From: Carboxylicivirga fragile
Lineage (GTDB): Bacteria > Bacteroidota > Bacteroidia > Bacteroidales > Marinilabiliaceae
Length of the DNA stretch: 32,730 bases
Assembly: GCA_025499625.1 (NCBI GenBank)
Contig: JAFMVD010000061.1
Span: 1-32,730, forward strand
Direction: 5' to 3'
Below the pieces are notes generated by a model. That model had not been told where the DNA came from. It searched no databases and saw only the letters and a list, made by a program, of their open reading frames with translations. A program made the position numbers and the translations under genes. Of the stretch, positions 7,012 through 16,139 are shown piece after piece. Each line of letters opens with the position of its first letter. Position 1 is the stretch's first letter.

Positions 7012-10000
7012 TGTAAAAACGGTTGCTCGGTTTGAATCAAAAACTCTTCTGAGAAGTTGGTTTTTTAGAATATTCGCAGGGATTGGCTTACTTTTCCTTC
7101 TGTTTTTCAATATGTTTGGCGTTACCGATTTAGGTGATGGTGGTTGGCCTGGGCGTTTGTTGCCGTCGGGTGTACCATATATGAATATTTGGATGTTAAA
7201 TATAGCTCAGGCTATTATAGCTGTATTTCTGTCAGCCGATTTTTTAGGACGAGATAAAAAGCTTGATACCACGGAGGCGTTTTATGTGCGTAGTATGTCG
7301 AATACTGATTACGTTATTGGAAAGACCATAGGTATACTAAAGGTTTTTGTAGGTTTAAATTTAATGGTGGTATTTCTTGGTTTGTTATTTATGCTTATAG
7401 CCAATGAAGTTTCGATACCATGGCTTTCATTTCTGATTTATCCACTGTTAATGTCCTTACCAACGTTGGTTTTTATTTTGGGTTTATCATTTTTTACAAT
7501 GACACTTATTCGAAATCAGGCCATTACTTTTGTTGTGCTGCTTGGGTTTCTAGCACTGTCACTTTTTTATTTACAGAATAAATGGTACGCTTTAAGCGAT
7601 ATTCTTGGTTTTTGGACTCCATTTATGCGATCCGATTTTACTGGTTTTGGTAATGAACTTGCGCTTATATATCAGCGATTTGCATACCTTTTATTGGGAG
7701 TAGGATTTATTCTGGCTACCATTTGGCGTTTACCAAGGTTGGAGCAGGCAAAAGGCCAAAAGCCTATACTCGGATTGTTCTTGATTATGTTCTTTGTTGG
7801 TGGAGCTTCTTTGTTATTTATGAAAGCAAAGATGGATCAGGATAACTTAACCTTACGAAGTGAAATGCGAACCTTAAATACGAATCTCAAGGAATCATCA
7901 TACCTAATAGAAGCTTATGCAATAAAATTTAAACATGAGAAGGATCAAATAAGTGTAGATGCTGAACTTGGTATACATGCATTAGCAGATAACGCTAACG
8001 AACTGGTATTGGCACTTAATCCGGGTTTGAAAATTAGGCAAGCCAATGTTAATGGAACCCGTGTTTCGTATAAACGAGATAAACATTTGGCCTACTTTGA
8101 TTTAAAAGGGGTTAACGCTTCACGTTTTAATTTATCTTTAAATTATGAAGGTGAAATTATTGATGCAGCCTTATTTCCAGAGATAGCGGATGAAGTTTTA
8201 TTGGATGAAAACAGAATTGATCCACTTCTTGCCAATAAGCAAGGTAGTTTTGTTACCGACAAATATGTGCTTTTAACGCGCGAAGCAAACTGGTATCCGG
8301 TTGTAGCATCAAAATTATATTGGACATCTTATCCATTTACAACAATGGATATAGAAGTGAGCACAGCTAATGATTTGGAAGTTATATCTCAGGGGAGTAG
8401 AGATGTAAATGAGAATGTATTTCGATACATAAGCAATGAACCATTGAATGCACATAGTATTGTTATCGGAGAATTTGAACGATTAACAACTAACATTGAC
8501 AGCATAGAGTTCAATTTATATTATCATCCATCACACGACTATTTTAAGGAGCACTTTTCTGAATTGTCTGATACTGCCTCTGTTGTTATCAAAAGCGTAA
8601 AGGATGATTTTGAAAGAAAACTGGGGCTGAAATACCCATTTCAACGATTCTCGATTGTTGAGGCGCCCATTAATATGTACAGTTATTTACGTAATTGGAC
8701 GCTGGCAACAGAAAATATAATGCCTGAAATGGTGCTGTTTCCTGAAAACGGTGGCGGTGATTGGCAAAATGATTTATCACGTATTACAAGAAGAACCAAA
8801 AGACGTAAAGAAGATCAGAATGAGGCTGTTTCTGACAAAGAATTACAGACCGATGTAATAAAGAATTTTCTTGGGGATAACTTTATTCAACCACGCAGTT
8901 TCTTTTGGGGGCGTCAGCGCGAAGGTGAGCGAAGTGTTGAAAATTGGGGGCGTTATCAAATCTTTCCATCTTATTTTAGTTATTCCAATTCAATTGTTGA
9001 AGAGAATTATCCACTGCTAACGATTGCACTGGAAAATTATTACCATCAGCGATTAAGTGAAACTCGACGCCGTGGTATAGGTGGATTATCAGCAAACGAT
9101 GAGGTAATTCTTAAGCTTCGTGATAAAAGTTTGGTTGAGCTAATTGATGAAGAGGATGTTAACATGCTTGGGAACGTTTTTGCATCTAAGGGAAGTCAAT
9201 TGTTTTCGGGCTTAAAGATTAATACCAACCAGAGTAATTTCAATGTTGAACTAGATACTCTTCTGACTAGAAGTCGATTTTCTAATATTGCCTTGGATAA
9301 TTTCTCAACATCTCTTTCTGAAATCTCCAATCTTGATTTCGAAAAGGTTTACAATAATTGGTTGAACGAACAATATAAACCAGCCTTTTTATTTGGAGAA
9401 GTCAGTGTATGGGAAGTGAAAGATGGAAATAGAGTACGGTTCTTTATGAAAGTACCCGTAAGCAATAGTGGTGATGCCGATGGCATTATAGCGTTTACTG
9501 TGCGCGAAGGACAGCAACGAAGAGGCGGTAGGGGGCGTTTCCGATCTCGTAACGACATGGAAGATGATGCGAATGAACAGAGTTTTCAAATTAAAAAAGG
9601 CGAAACCGCTGAAATAGGTTTCCTCTTGGATGATGAACCAAGGGAGTTAAAGGTGAATACTTTTTTAGCTAGAAATATTCCATCGACCCAACAGCTGAGT
9701 ACTGGAGATATTATTAAGGATAAACGTAAAGTTGATTTCTACGAAGGAAAACGTTTGTCAACCAAGACGATAAAATACAAAGAACCTTACGAAATAATTG
9801 TTGATAATGAGGATGAAGGATGTGAGATAATTAACACTGGTGAAAGCAAAACCATTAAAGATTGGTGGTTGAGTCGACAAAATGAAGATGATGAAAACGA
9901 TACCTATGGCATGATTCGATTCTGGAGTCCACCTGTGAAATGGAAACCTGTTGCAGGCGAGTCGTTTTTTGGCGAATACTTGAAATCGGCCTATTACAAA

Positions 10001-10324
10001 AGAAAGGGATCGGGTACAGGAAGCATTACGTGGACTGCCGATATTACTGAAACAGGTAATTATGAAGTGTACGCCTATGTGCCAGATTTTAACTTTGGAT
10101 GGGGGCGTGGTCGCGATCGGAAAAGTGTGGATAAAGATTATGAATTTACGGTACACCACGATGATGGCGATGAAGCGATTACAGTAACCATTAATAAGGA
10201 AAATAACCAATGGGTTTATCTTGGCGATTTTTATTTCTCTGAAGGAAAAGCCAAAGTACAATTATCAGACATGACCAATGTTGAATACGTTATTGGAGAT
10301 GCTGTTAAGTGGGTTAAAAAATAG
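6995..10324 (+). CDS. ABC-2 type permease fused to degenerate M1-peptidase-like and golvesin-like domains
   Basis: A 1109-residue membrane protein. About seven transmembrane helices lie in residues 20-278 (six in the ABC-2 permease core, the last around 257-278). Then comes a large extracytoplasmic part resembling M1-family (gluzincin) domains. ATEN at 571-574 sits where M1 enzymes have GAMEN, but no HExxH zinc motif exists; the equivalent region reads VIKNFLGDNF near 621-630. The last 178 residues (932-1109, YEIIVDNEDEG to DAVKWVKK) resemble the golvesin/Xly-type beta domain. Basic low-complexity loops occur (RRTKRRKEDQ, RRGGRGRFRSR). Permease/M1 fusions are known in Bacteroidota; here the peptidase part looks inactive and may bind substrate. 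The ATG at 6995 is chosen because it starts the helix-preceding MISLFNVKTVARFE segment. Confidence 0.85.
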   Translation: MISLFNVKTVARFESKTLLRSWFFRIFAGIGLLFLLFFNMFGVTDLGDGGWPGRLLPSGVPYMNIWMLNIAQAIIAVFLSADFLGRDKKLDTTEAFYVRSMSNTDYVIGKTIGILKVFVGLNLMVVFLGLLFMLIANEVSIPWLSFLIYPLLMSLPTLVFILGLSFFTMTLIRNQAITFVVLLGFLALSLFYLQNKWYALSDILGFWTPFMRSDFTGFGNELALIYQRFAYLLLGVGFILATIWRLPRLEQAKGQKPILGLFLIMFFVGGASLLFMKAKMDQDNLTLRSEMRTLNTNLKESSYLIEAYAIKFKHEKDQISVDAELGIHALADNANELVLALNPGLKIRQANVNGTRVSYKRDKHLAYFDLKGVNASRFNLSLNYEGEIIDAALFPEIADEVLLDENRIDPLLANKQGSFVTDKYVLLTREANWYPVVASKLYWTSYPFTTMDIEVSTANDLEVISQGSRDVNENVFRYISNEPLNAHSIVIGEFERLTTNIDSIEFNLYYHPSHDYFKEHFSELSDTASVVIKSVKDDFERKLGLKYPFQRFSIVEAPINMYSYLRNWTLATENIMPEMVLFPENGGGDWQNDLSRITRRTKRRKEDQNEAVSDKELQTDVIKNFLGDNFIQPRSFFWGRQREGERSVENWGRYQIFPSYFSYSNSIVEENYPLLTIALENYYHQRLSETRRRGIGGLSANDEVILKLRDKSLVELIDEEDVNMLGNVFASKGSQLFSGLKINTNQSNFNVELDTLLTRSRFSNIALDNFSTSLSEISNLDFEKVYNNWLNEQYKPAFLFGEVSVWEVKDGNRVRFFMKVPVSNSGDADGIIAFTVREGQQRRGGRGRFRSRNDMEDDANEQSFQIKKGETAEIGFLLDDEPRELKVNTFLARNIPSTQQLSTGDIIKDKRKVDFYEGKRLSTKTIKYKEPYEIIVDNEDEGCEIINTGESKTIKDWWLSRQNEDDENDTYGMIRFWSPPVKWKPVAGESFFGEYLKSAYYKRKGSGTGSITWTADITETGNYEVYAYVPDFNFGWGRGRDRKSVDKDYEFTVHHDDGDEAITVTINKENNQWVYLGDFYFSEGKAKVQLSDMTNVEYVIGDAVKWVKK

Positions 10325-10384
10325 ATAATATATAATGACAAAGGCGAAATCGAATTCGGTATCTCCTTACTCATCAACAAAAAA

Positions 10385-11881
10385 ATGCATAATTATATGA
10401 GATATTTATTACTCGGAAGTTTCTTGCTCCTCTTTTTAGCAGGGCCTTCAAATTCTTTATTTTCGCAACGCTTAATGACTCTGGAACAATCGGTAGAAGA
10501 GGCTTTAAAACAAAGTCCTGACATCGTTCGGGCGCGTTTGAATCAAGAGCGTTATCATGAGTTGTTAATTGCTCAAAAAGCCTCATTGAAATCCAGATTT
10601 AAACTGGATTTGAGCCCATTTTCATACCAAAATCAACGTTCATATCAGGATTATGCTCAGGAATGGTATAATACTCAGAAATTGCAAAGTTTTGGAAATT
10701 TCAACGTTAGTCAACCTATTATTTGGACCGATGGTACTTTAACTTTAAATAATCGTTTTGGTTGGGAGGATAATAAAAGTTCAACAACCGATAATCCTTT
10801 TACAGGTTTTAGTAATAGTTTAGATTTGAGGTTGGATCAACCTATTTTTACATACAATCGTCGTAAATTAGAATATAAGGAGATTGAGTTTAATTTCGAG
10901 AACTCTCAGTTAAACTATTCTCTCCAGGCTCTTAATGTTGAGAAGCAGATTACTCAGTACTTCTATCAGATTTATCAAAAACAGATGGAACTGATTACTT
11001 CACGAGAAGAGTGGAATAATCGCAAGAAAAGTTACGAGATTATCAAAAATAAAGTGGATGCTGGTTTAACGGCCAAGGAAGAAATGTTACAGGCTGAGTT
11101 GGATATGATGTCAAGTCAGTCGACTGTTCAGAATAACGAGACTGAATTGGAAAACATTAAAGATAATTTCAAACAAATGCTTGGTTTACCCTTTACAGAA
11201 GAGTTAATGGTAATTGCCGAGGTTTCTGTTTTACCTATTGATATTGATTTGGGCATGGCGGTTAATTTTGCCATTGCTAACCGAATGGAAATACGTCAAC
11301 GAGAAATTGATATTGAAACCGGGCAGTTTGAATTAATAAGAACCAATGCAACAAATGAGTTTAAAGGTAATGTTAGTGTTGCGGTGGGCTTATTTGGTAA
11401 CGACAAAAATTTAAACAACATATATGATGCACATAACAGGAACGATAACCAGGATGTGCGTGTAAGTTTTGAAGTGCCACTTTGGGACTGGGGAGAGAAA
11501 AAGGCAAGGATGCGTGCCGCTGAAGCTTCTTTACAAACCAGTGAGTATAATTTAGAGGATGAGAAAAAGAGTATTCGATTGGGAATCCGTCAAATTGAGC
11601 GTAACCTTCGGAATATGCTAATTCAAATTCAGATTGCGCGTAAAAATGAAGAGAATGCGCAGTTGACCTACGAGATTAATCTTGAAAAGTATCGCAATGG
11701 GGATTTAACCAGTATGGATCTTAACTTGGTTCAGAATCAGTTAACGCAAAAAAAGAATGCTTTGACTAATTCTTTAATCAACTATAAACTGGAGTTGCTT
11801 AATATGAAGCTTCAAACGCTTTACGATTTTGAAAATCAGCGCAGTATTATGCCTGATGTAAATGCTTACGAAACAAAATAA
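10385..11881 (+). CDS. TolC-family outer-membrane efflux protein
   Basis: A 498-residue protein with an N-terminal signal peptide (MRYLLLGSFLLLFLAGPSNS) and two repeats of the outer-membrane-efflux-protein fold. These have beta-strand segments that would form the barrel (FGNFNVSQPIIWTDGTLTL, DLRLDQPIFTYNRR) and long coiled-coil helices that would form the periplasmic tunnel. It begins with the typical MTLEQSVEEALKQSPDIVRA segment. Length fits TolC/OMF proteins. It should be the exit duct for the adaptor and RND pump encoded next; the adaptor gene follows after 7 bases. An ATG at 10397 also fits the signal peptide. The assignment is firm; the substrate is unknown. Confidence 0.93.
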   Translation: MHNYMRYLLLGSFLLLFLAGPSNSLFSQRLMTLEQSVEEALKQSPDIVRARLNQERYHELLIAQKASLKSRFKLDLSPFSYQNQRSYQDYAQEWYNTQKLQSFGNFNVSQPIIWTDGTLTLNNRFGWEDNKSSTTDNPFTGFSNSLDLRLDQPIFTYNRRKLEYKEIEFNFENSQLNYSLQALNVEKQITQYFYQIYQKQMELITSREEWNNRKKSYEIIKNKVDAGLTAKEEMLQAELDMMSSQSTVQNNETELENIKDNFKQMLGLPFTEELMVIAEVSVLPIDIDLGMAVNFAIANRMEIRQREIDIETGQFELIRTNATNEFKGNVSVAVGLFGNDKNLNNIYDAHNRNDNQDVRVSFEVPLWDWGEKKARMRAAEASLQTSEYNLEDEKKSIRLGIRQIERNLRNMLIQIQIARKNEENAQLTYEINLEKYRNGDLTSMDLNLVQNQLTQKKNALTNSLINYKLELLNMKLQTLYDFENQRSIMPDVNAYETK

Positions 11882-11888
11882 ACCAATT

Positions 11889-12968
11889 ATGCCTAAATAT
11901 CAATCAATGAATACGATAAAATCAATTTTAGCTGGCTTATTACTTACAATCGTAGTAGTGTCATGTAACAACGAAGCTAGTAGTTTTGAAACCGACGTTG
12001 CAGTTAATGTTTCAGTACTGGAAATTAAAAATAAACCAATAGAGCAGACTTTAATTACCACGGGTTCAATAAAACCTGCCATGGAAGTTAATCTAAAATC
12101 AGAAATGATTGGCTCATATCGCTTGTTAATAAATCCTTCTACGGGTCAGAAATATAAGATGGGTGATCGTGTATCTAAAGGGCAAGTGATTATTCAGTTG
12201 GAAGATAAAGAATACGAGAACAATACCAACCTTGAGGGAGCAGAGCTTGATTTAGAAATTTCGGAAATGGAATATAAAAAACAACAGGCTTTGTACGAAA
12301 AGGGTGGTGTAACTCTACGTGAATTGGTGAATTCGGAAAAGACAATGTTAACGGCTCAACAAACGCATGAGAACGCCCAATTGAGTTTAGATAAAATGGC
12401 TATTGAAGCGCCGTTTTCAGGTGTAATTACTGATTTGCCTTATTTCTCGCCTGGTATGCGAATTGAGTCGGGTAAAGATTTGCTTAGCATGATGGAATAC
12501 AATGTGATGGTAATGGATTTAAGTATGCCTGAAAATTTAATGGGACAGGTTAGAATGTCGCAACCAGTAAACATTATGAATTATGCTTTGCCCGATGATA
12601 CCATAAAAGGGACTATTTCAGAACTATCTCCTGCAATTGATATGGAAGCACGTACTTTCAAAGGACGTATAAATGTTGATAATCGCGAGGGCTTATTAAA
12701 GCCTGGAATGTTTGTTAAAGCTGAAATTGTTGTTGATCATCGCGATAGTGCCTTAGTGATTCCAAAGGATGTTATTCTAACTGAAGGTAATCGCAAGTTG
12801 GTTTTTGTGGCTAAGAAAGAAACTGCTGAGAAACGCTATATACGAACTGGTATCGAGAGTTTAACCGAGGTTGAGGTGCTTGGTACTGATTTAAAAGAGA
12901 ATGATCGCTTGATTATTAAAGGCTTCGAAACATTGAAGAATCGATCTAAGGTTAAAGTAGTTAAATAA
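11889..12968 (+). CDS. RND efflux periplasmic adaptor (membrane-fusion lipoprotein)
   Basis: A 359-residue adaptor with a lipoprotein signal: the hydrophobic segment ILAGLLLTIVVVSC puts the lipidated Cys near residue 26. It has the order of the HlyD/AcrA family: N-terminal beta strand, first half of the lipoyl domain (GDRVSKGQVIIQLEDKEYE), a short alpha hairpin (EYKKQQALYEKGGVTLREL), second lipoyl half (DKMAIEAPFSGVITDLP), beta-barrel and membrane-proximal domain (LKPGMFVKAEIVV). It should bridge the TolC-like duct and the RND permeases. Starts at 11862, 11889 and 11907 are in frame; 11907 begins right at the lipoprotein signal and is a good alternative. The short hairpin agrees with HAE-type rather than long-hairpin secretion adaptors. 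Confidence 0.92.
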   Translation: MPKYQSMNTIKSILAGLLLTIVVVSCNNEASSFETDVAVNVSVLEIKNKPIEQTLITTGSIKPAMEVNLKSEMIGSYRLLINPSTGQKYKMGDRVSKGQVIIQLEDKEYENNTNLEGAELDLEISEMEYKKQQALYEKGGVTLRELVNSEKTMLTAQQTHENAQLSLDKMAIEAPFSGVITDLPYFSPGMRIESGKDLLSMMEYNVMVMDLSMPENLMGQVRMSQPVNIMNYALPDDTIKGTISELSPAIDMEARTFKGRINVDNREGLLKPGMFVKAEIVVDHRDSALVIPKDVILTEGNRKLVFVAKKETAEKRYIRTGIESLTEVEVLGTDLKENDRLIIKGFETLKNRSKVKVVK

Positions 12969-12992
12969 AGTACTCATCACTAAAATATATTC

Positions 12993-15900
12993 ATGAGATC
13001 CATTTCACGATTCTCTGTAAATTATCCTGTAACTGTAGCCATGATTGTGTTGGGTATAGTATTGTTGGGTATTATTTCTTTATCTCGTTTGGGAACAGAT
13101 TTATTTCCAGATTTGCAAAATCCGCGTATTTATGTGGAATTGAAAGCGGGTGAGCGTTCGCCCGAAGAGATAGAAAAACGTTTTGTTGAGCAAATTGAGG
13201 CTTTATCTGTTCGTCAAAGTGGTGTGCTAAACGTATCATCGGTTAGTCGAGTTGGTACTGGAGTTGTTACTGTCGAATATGATTGGGGCAAAGATATTGA
13301 TGAGGCTTTTCTCGATTTACAAAAAGCATTAACAGCTATTTCTCAGGATTCGGATGTAGAAGAATTAAATATTTCCCGATTCGATCCTAACGCGGCGCCG
13401 GTTATAAAAGCTGCATTCAGTCATGCCGAAACGGAAGACATGAATGAGTTGCGAAAAATAGCGGAGAATTACATTCGTAATGAACTTATTCGTGTTGAAG
13501 GCATAGCCGATGTTCGTATTTCAGGCGAACTTACGGCTGAAGTTATGGTAGTGCTTGATCCGGGATTATTGGAAGTAAATGGCCTAAGCATAAATTCGGT
13601 TTTAAACACCATCAACAGTTTTAATCAAAACGTATCGGGTGGTTCCATTGAAGAGATGGGGCAGCGTTATATTATTAAAGGACTAAGTGCACTTGGGAAT
13701 CTGGACGATATTAGACAATTGGTTGTAAAAGTTCCGCAAAGTAGCTCAGTTCAAAATTCAACGAATGAAACGGAAGCGATAACAGCTCAGGCGGCCATCT
13801 TATTGCAAGATATTGCAGAGGTAAGCTTGCGCAACAGCGAGCCGGAAACCATTGTTCGATTGAATGGCAAACGATGTTTAGGTATAGCCATTTACAAGGA
13901 GACTCGTTTTAATACGGTTGCCGCTGTTGAAAAGTTAGAAGAAGCATTCGTTGCCATACAACAACGTTTACCCGGTTATGAATTAACTGTAATAAATAAC
14001 CAGGGAAGTTTTATTCAAAGTGCTATTGGCGAGGTTGAAGAAAGTGCCTTGATCGGAATTATTTTTGCTGTATTTGTATTGTTTCTTTTCCTACGTCGTT
14101 TTGGTGTAACCTTAATTGTAAGTATAGCTATTCCAATATCCATTATTGCCACTTTTAACTTGATGTATTTTAATGGTTTGACATTAAATATTATGACCTT
14201 GGGAGGTTTAGCCCTGGGAGCTGGTATGTTGGTGGATAATGCCATTGTGGTAGTGGAGAATATTTATAGGAAGGTTGAATTAGGTATACCAGTTAAACAA
14301 GCTGCAATTGAAGGAACCTCAGAGGTTGGAGGCGCTTTAACGGCATCTACCTTAACTACAATTGTTGTGTTTTTGCCAATTGTTTATTTACATGGTGCTT
14401 CGGGTGAGTTGTTTAAAGATCAGGCATGGACCGTTGCTTTTTCATTATTATCATCCTTGTTAGTTGCTTTATTGGTAATACCAGTTTTAAGTAGTTTCAT
14501 ATTTAAGAAATCAAAAACTACAGCAAAGCCAAGAGTTAAGCCAGCTGAAATAGGATATGAAAAGTATGGGAACTTCTTATCAAAGTTTCTGGATCGTAAG
14601 TATTATGTGATTATTGGAGCAATGGTTCTTGTTGCTTTAACAGGTATGTTAGTGCCACAAATGGGTAGCGAGTTTATGCCTGAGTCAGAGTCGAATGAAA
14701 TAACGATTGAAACGATCTTTCCTGCAGGAACTGCTTTATCTCGAACCGATGCTTCATTATCTCAAATGGAACAATTAGTGCTTGGTTCGTTTGAAGATAA
14801 GCTAAAATGGATTTATGCACATGCAGGACCGGAGTCTGGTGTTGAATCATCGTCATCCACAGAGCAAGGTGAAAATACGGGTTATTTAAAACTGATTTTG
14901 AATGATGGTGAGCATATCGCCTTCGCGGATTTGGTAGCGCATCTCAATAAATTATTTGATGGCATACCAGGTTTGGAATTAAGGTTCGTTCAAGATCAAT
15001 CGGCATTACAAACATTACTGGGTACAGATGAAGCACCGTTGTTAATTGAAGTGGCAGATGAGCAAATTGAAAATCTAGAGGAAAGTGCATCCATGATTAG
15101 TAATTTAATTCGGGAGGACGAGCAGATTTACAATATTAAGAGTTCGTTTGAGGACGGTGCGCCTGAGGTCAATGTTGTTATTGATCGTGTCCGTGCTGGT
15201 ATCTTTAATCTGGATGTGTCAACCATAATGGCCAATCTAAAGGATTATCTATCGGCTAAAGATGGTGGAAGAATGGAAATGAAAGGTGATTTGACCAATA
15301 TTAAGTTGGAAACACCCGATGTGCGCCTTGAGCAATTAAAAGATTTGAAAATATCAACTGGAGATAAGGAGGTCCTCCTATCAGAGGTTGCAACTATAAC
15401 GATTGGGCAAGCGCCACGAGAGCTAATCCGAAACAATCAGAAACGAGTAGCTCAGATATCAGCCATGGTAACGGATGAGCAACCCTTTGATCATTTAATA
15501 GCTGACCTTACGCAGGATATAAACCAATTGGATTTACCCGCTTCAACCAATGTTTCTATTTTAGGTGAAGAGCAAAAACGTAAGGATGCCTTTGGTAGTT
15601 TGCAGTTTGCTTTAATTCTATCCATTATTTTGGTGTATATGGTTATGGCTTCTCAATTTGAATCTTTGGTGCATCCATTTACCATTTTACTCACTATTCC
15701 CTTGGCTGGAGTTGGTGCAGTTTGGGCATTCTTTATACTCGGTAATACCTTTAATATTATGGCTTATATCGGTATTGTGATGCTGGGAGGAATCGCGGTG
15801 AATGATTCCATCATTTTGGTGGATGCCATCAACCAATATAAAAAGGCAGGTTTGGATTTGAAGGAGGCGATTATTGCTGCGGCTCAACAGCGTATTCGAC

Positions 15901-16112
15901 CGATAATGATGACTAGTTTAACCACTATTTTAGCTTTATTACCATTAACTTTTGGTTTTGGTGATAGTGCTGCTTTACGCTCGCCAATGGCCATAGCCGT
16001 AATTGGTGGTTTGCTCACATCAACCATGCTTACATTGCTGGTTATTCCTTGTGTGTATTACGTTTTCGATAATTTGTTTTATCCAGCGAAACGCACAAAT
16101 TCTAATAGCTAG
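12993..16112 (+). CDS. RND-type efflux permease (AcrB/MdtB-like)
   Basis: A 1039-residue inner-membrane proton-driven exporter with the standard RND layout: helix 1 at the N-terminus, a large porter domain, helices 2-6, a second porter domain and helices 8-12. In helix 4, LVDNAIVVVENIYR gives D415-N416 where AcrB has Asp-Asp. In helix 10, GGIAVNDSIILVDA has N937-D938 where AcrB has the relay Lys940. These changes occur in many AcrB-like family members, so the pump may still be active. The heavy-metal (CusA) signature is absent. It starts 24 bases after the adaptor gene and is followed by a second, fused RND gene. It probably forms a trimer with the adaptor and TolC-like protein. Confidence 0.95.
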   Translation: MRSISRFSVNYPVTVAMIVLGIVLLGIISLSRLGTDLFPDLQNPRIYVELKAGERSPEEIEKRFVEQIEALSVRQSGVLNVSSVSRVGTGVVTVEYDWGKDIDEAFLDLQKALTAISQDSDVEELNISRFDPNAAPVIKAAFSHAETEDMNELRKIAENYIRNELIRVEGIADVRISGELTAEVMVVLDPGLLEVNGLSINSVLNTINSFNQNVSGGSIEEMGQRYIIKGLSALGNLDDIRQLVVKVPQSSSVQNSTNETEAITAQAAILLQDIAEVSLRNSEPETIVRLNGKRCLGIAIYKETRFNTVAAVEKLEEAFVAIQQRLPGYELTVINNQGSFIQSAIGEVEESALIGIIFAVFVLFLFLRRFGVTLIVSIAIPISIIATFNLMYFNGLTLNIMTLGGLALGAGMLVDNAIVVVENIYRKVELGIPVKQAAIEGTSEVGGALTASTLTTIVVFLPIVYLHGASGELFKDQAWTVAFSLLSSLLVALLVIPVLSSFIFKKSKTTAKPRVKPAEIGYEKYGNFLSKFLDRKYYVIIGAMVLVALTGMLVPQMGSEFMPESESNEITIETIFPAGTALSRTDASLSQMEQLVLGSFEDKLKWIYAHAGPESGVESSSSTEQGENTGYLKLILNDGEHIAFADLVAHLNKLFDGIPGLELRFVQDQSALQTLLGTDEAPLLIEVADEQIENLEESASMISNLIREDEQIYNIKSSFEDGAPEVNVVIDRVRAGIFNLDVSTIMANLKDYLSAKDGGRMEMKGDLTNIKLETPDVRLEQLKDLKISTGDKEVLLSEVATITIGQAPRELIRNNQKRVAQISAMVTDEQPFDHLIADLTQDINQLDLPASTNVSILGEEQKRKDAFGSLQFALILSIILVYMVMASQFESLVHPFTILLTIPLAGVGAVWAFFILGNTFNIMAYIGIVMLGGIAVNDSIILVDAINQYKKAGLDLKEAIIAAAQQRIRPIMMTSLTTILALLPLTFGFGDSAALRSPMAIAVIGGLLTSTMLTLLVIPCVYYVFDNLFYPAKRTNSNS

Positions 16113-16139
16113 ATCAAGATCATCCAAAGAAAAGAATCA

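Noticed and set aside
9758-10261. 167-codon minus-strand open frame
   Set aside because: It lies fully inside the permease fusion gene on the other strand, has an unlikely composition and no recognisable domain; it is a shadow of the real gene.
6995-10324. Active M1 aminopeptidase
   Set aside because: No HExxH motif is present anywhere in the extracytoplasmic part, so I call the domain degenerate.
12993-16112. Heavy-metal exporter (CusA-like)
   Set aside because: The helix-4 motif is of the VDNAIVVVEN kind and the adaptor lacks metal-binding Met/His clusters; a drug/lipid-type RND is more likely.
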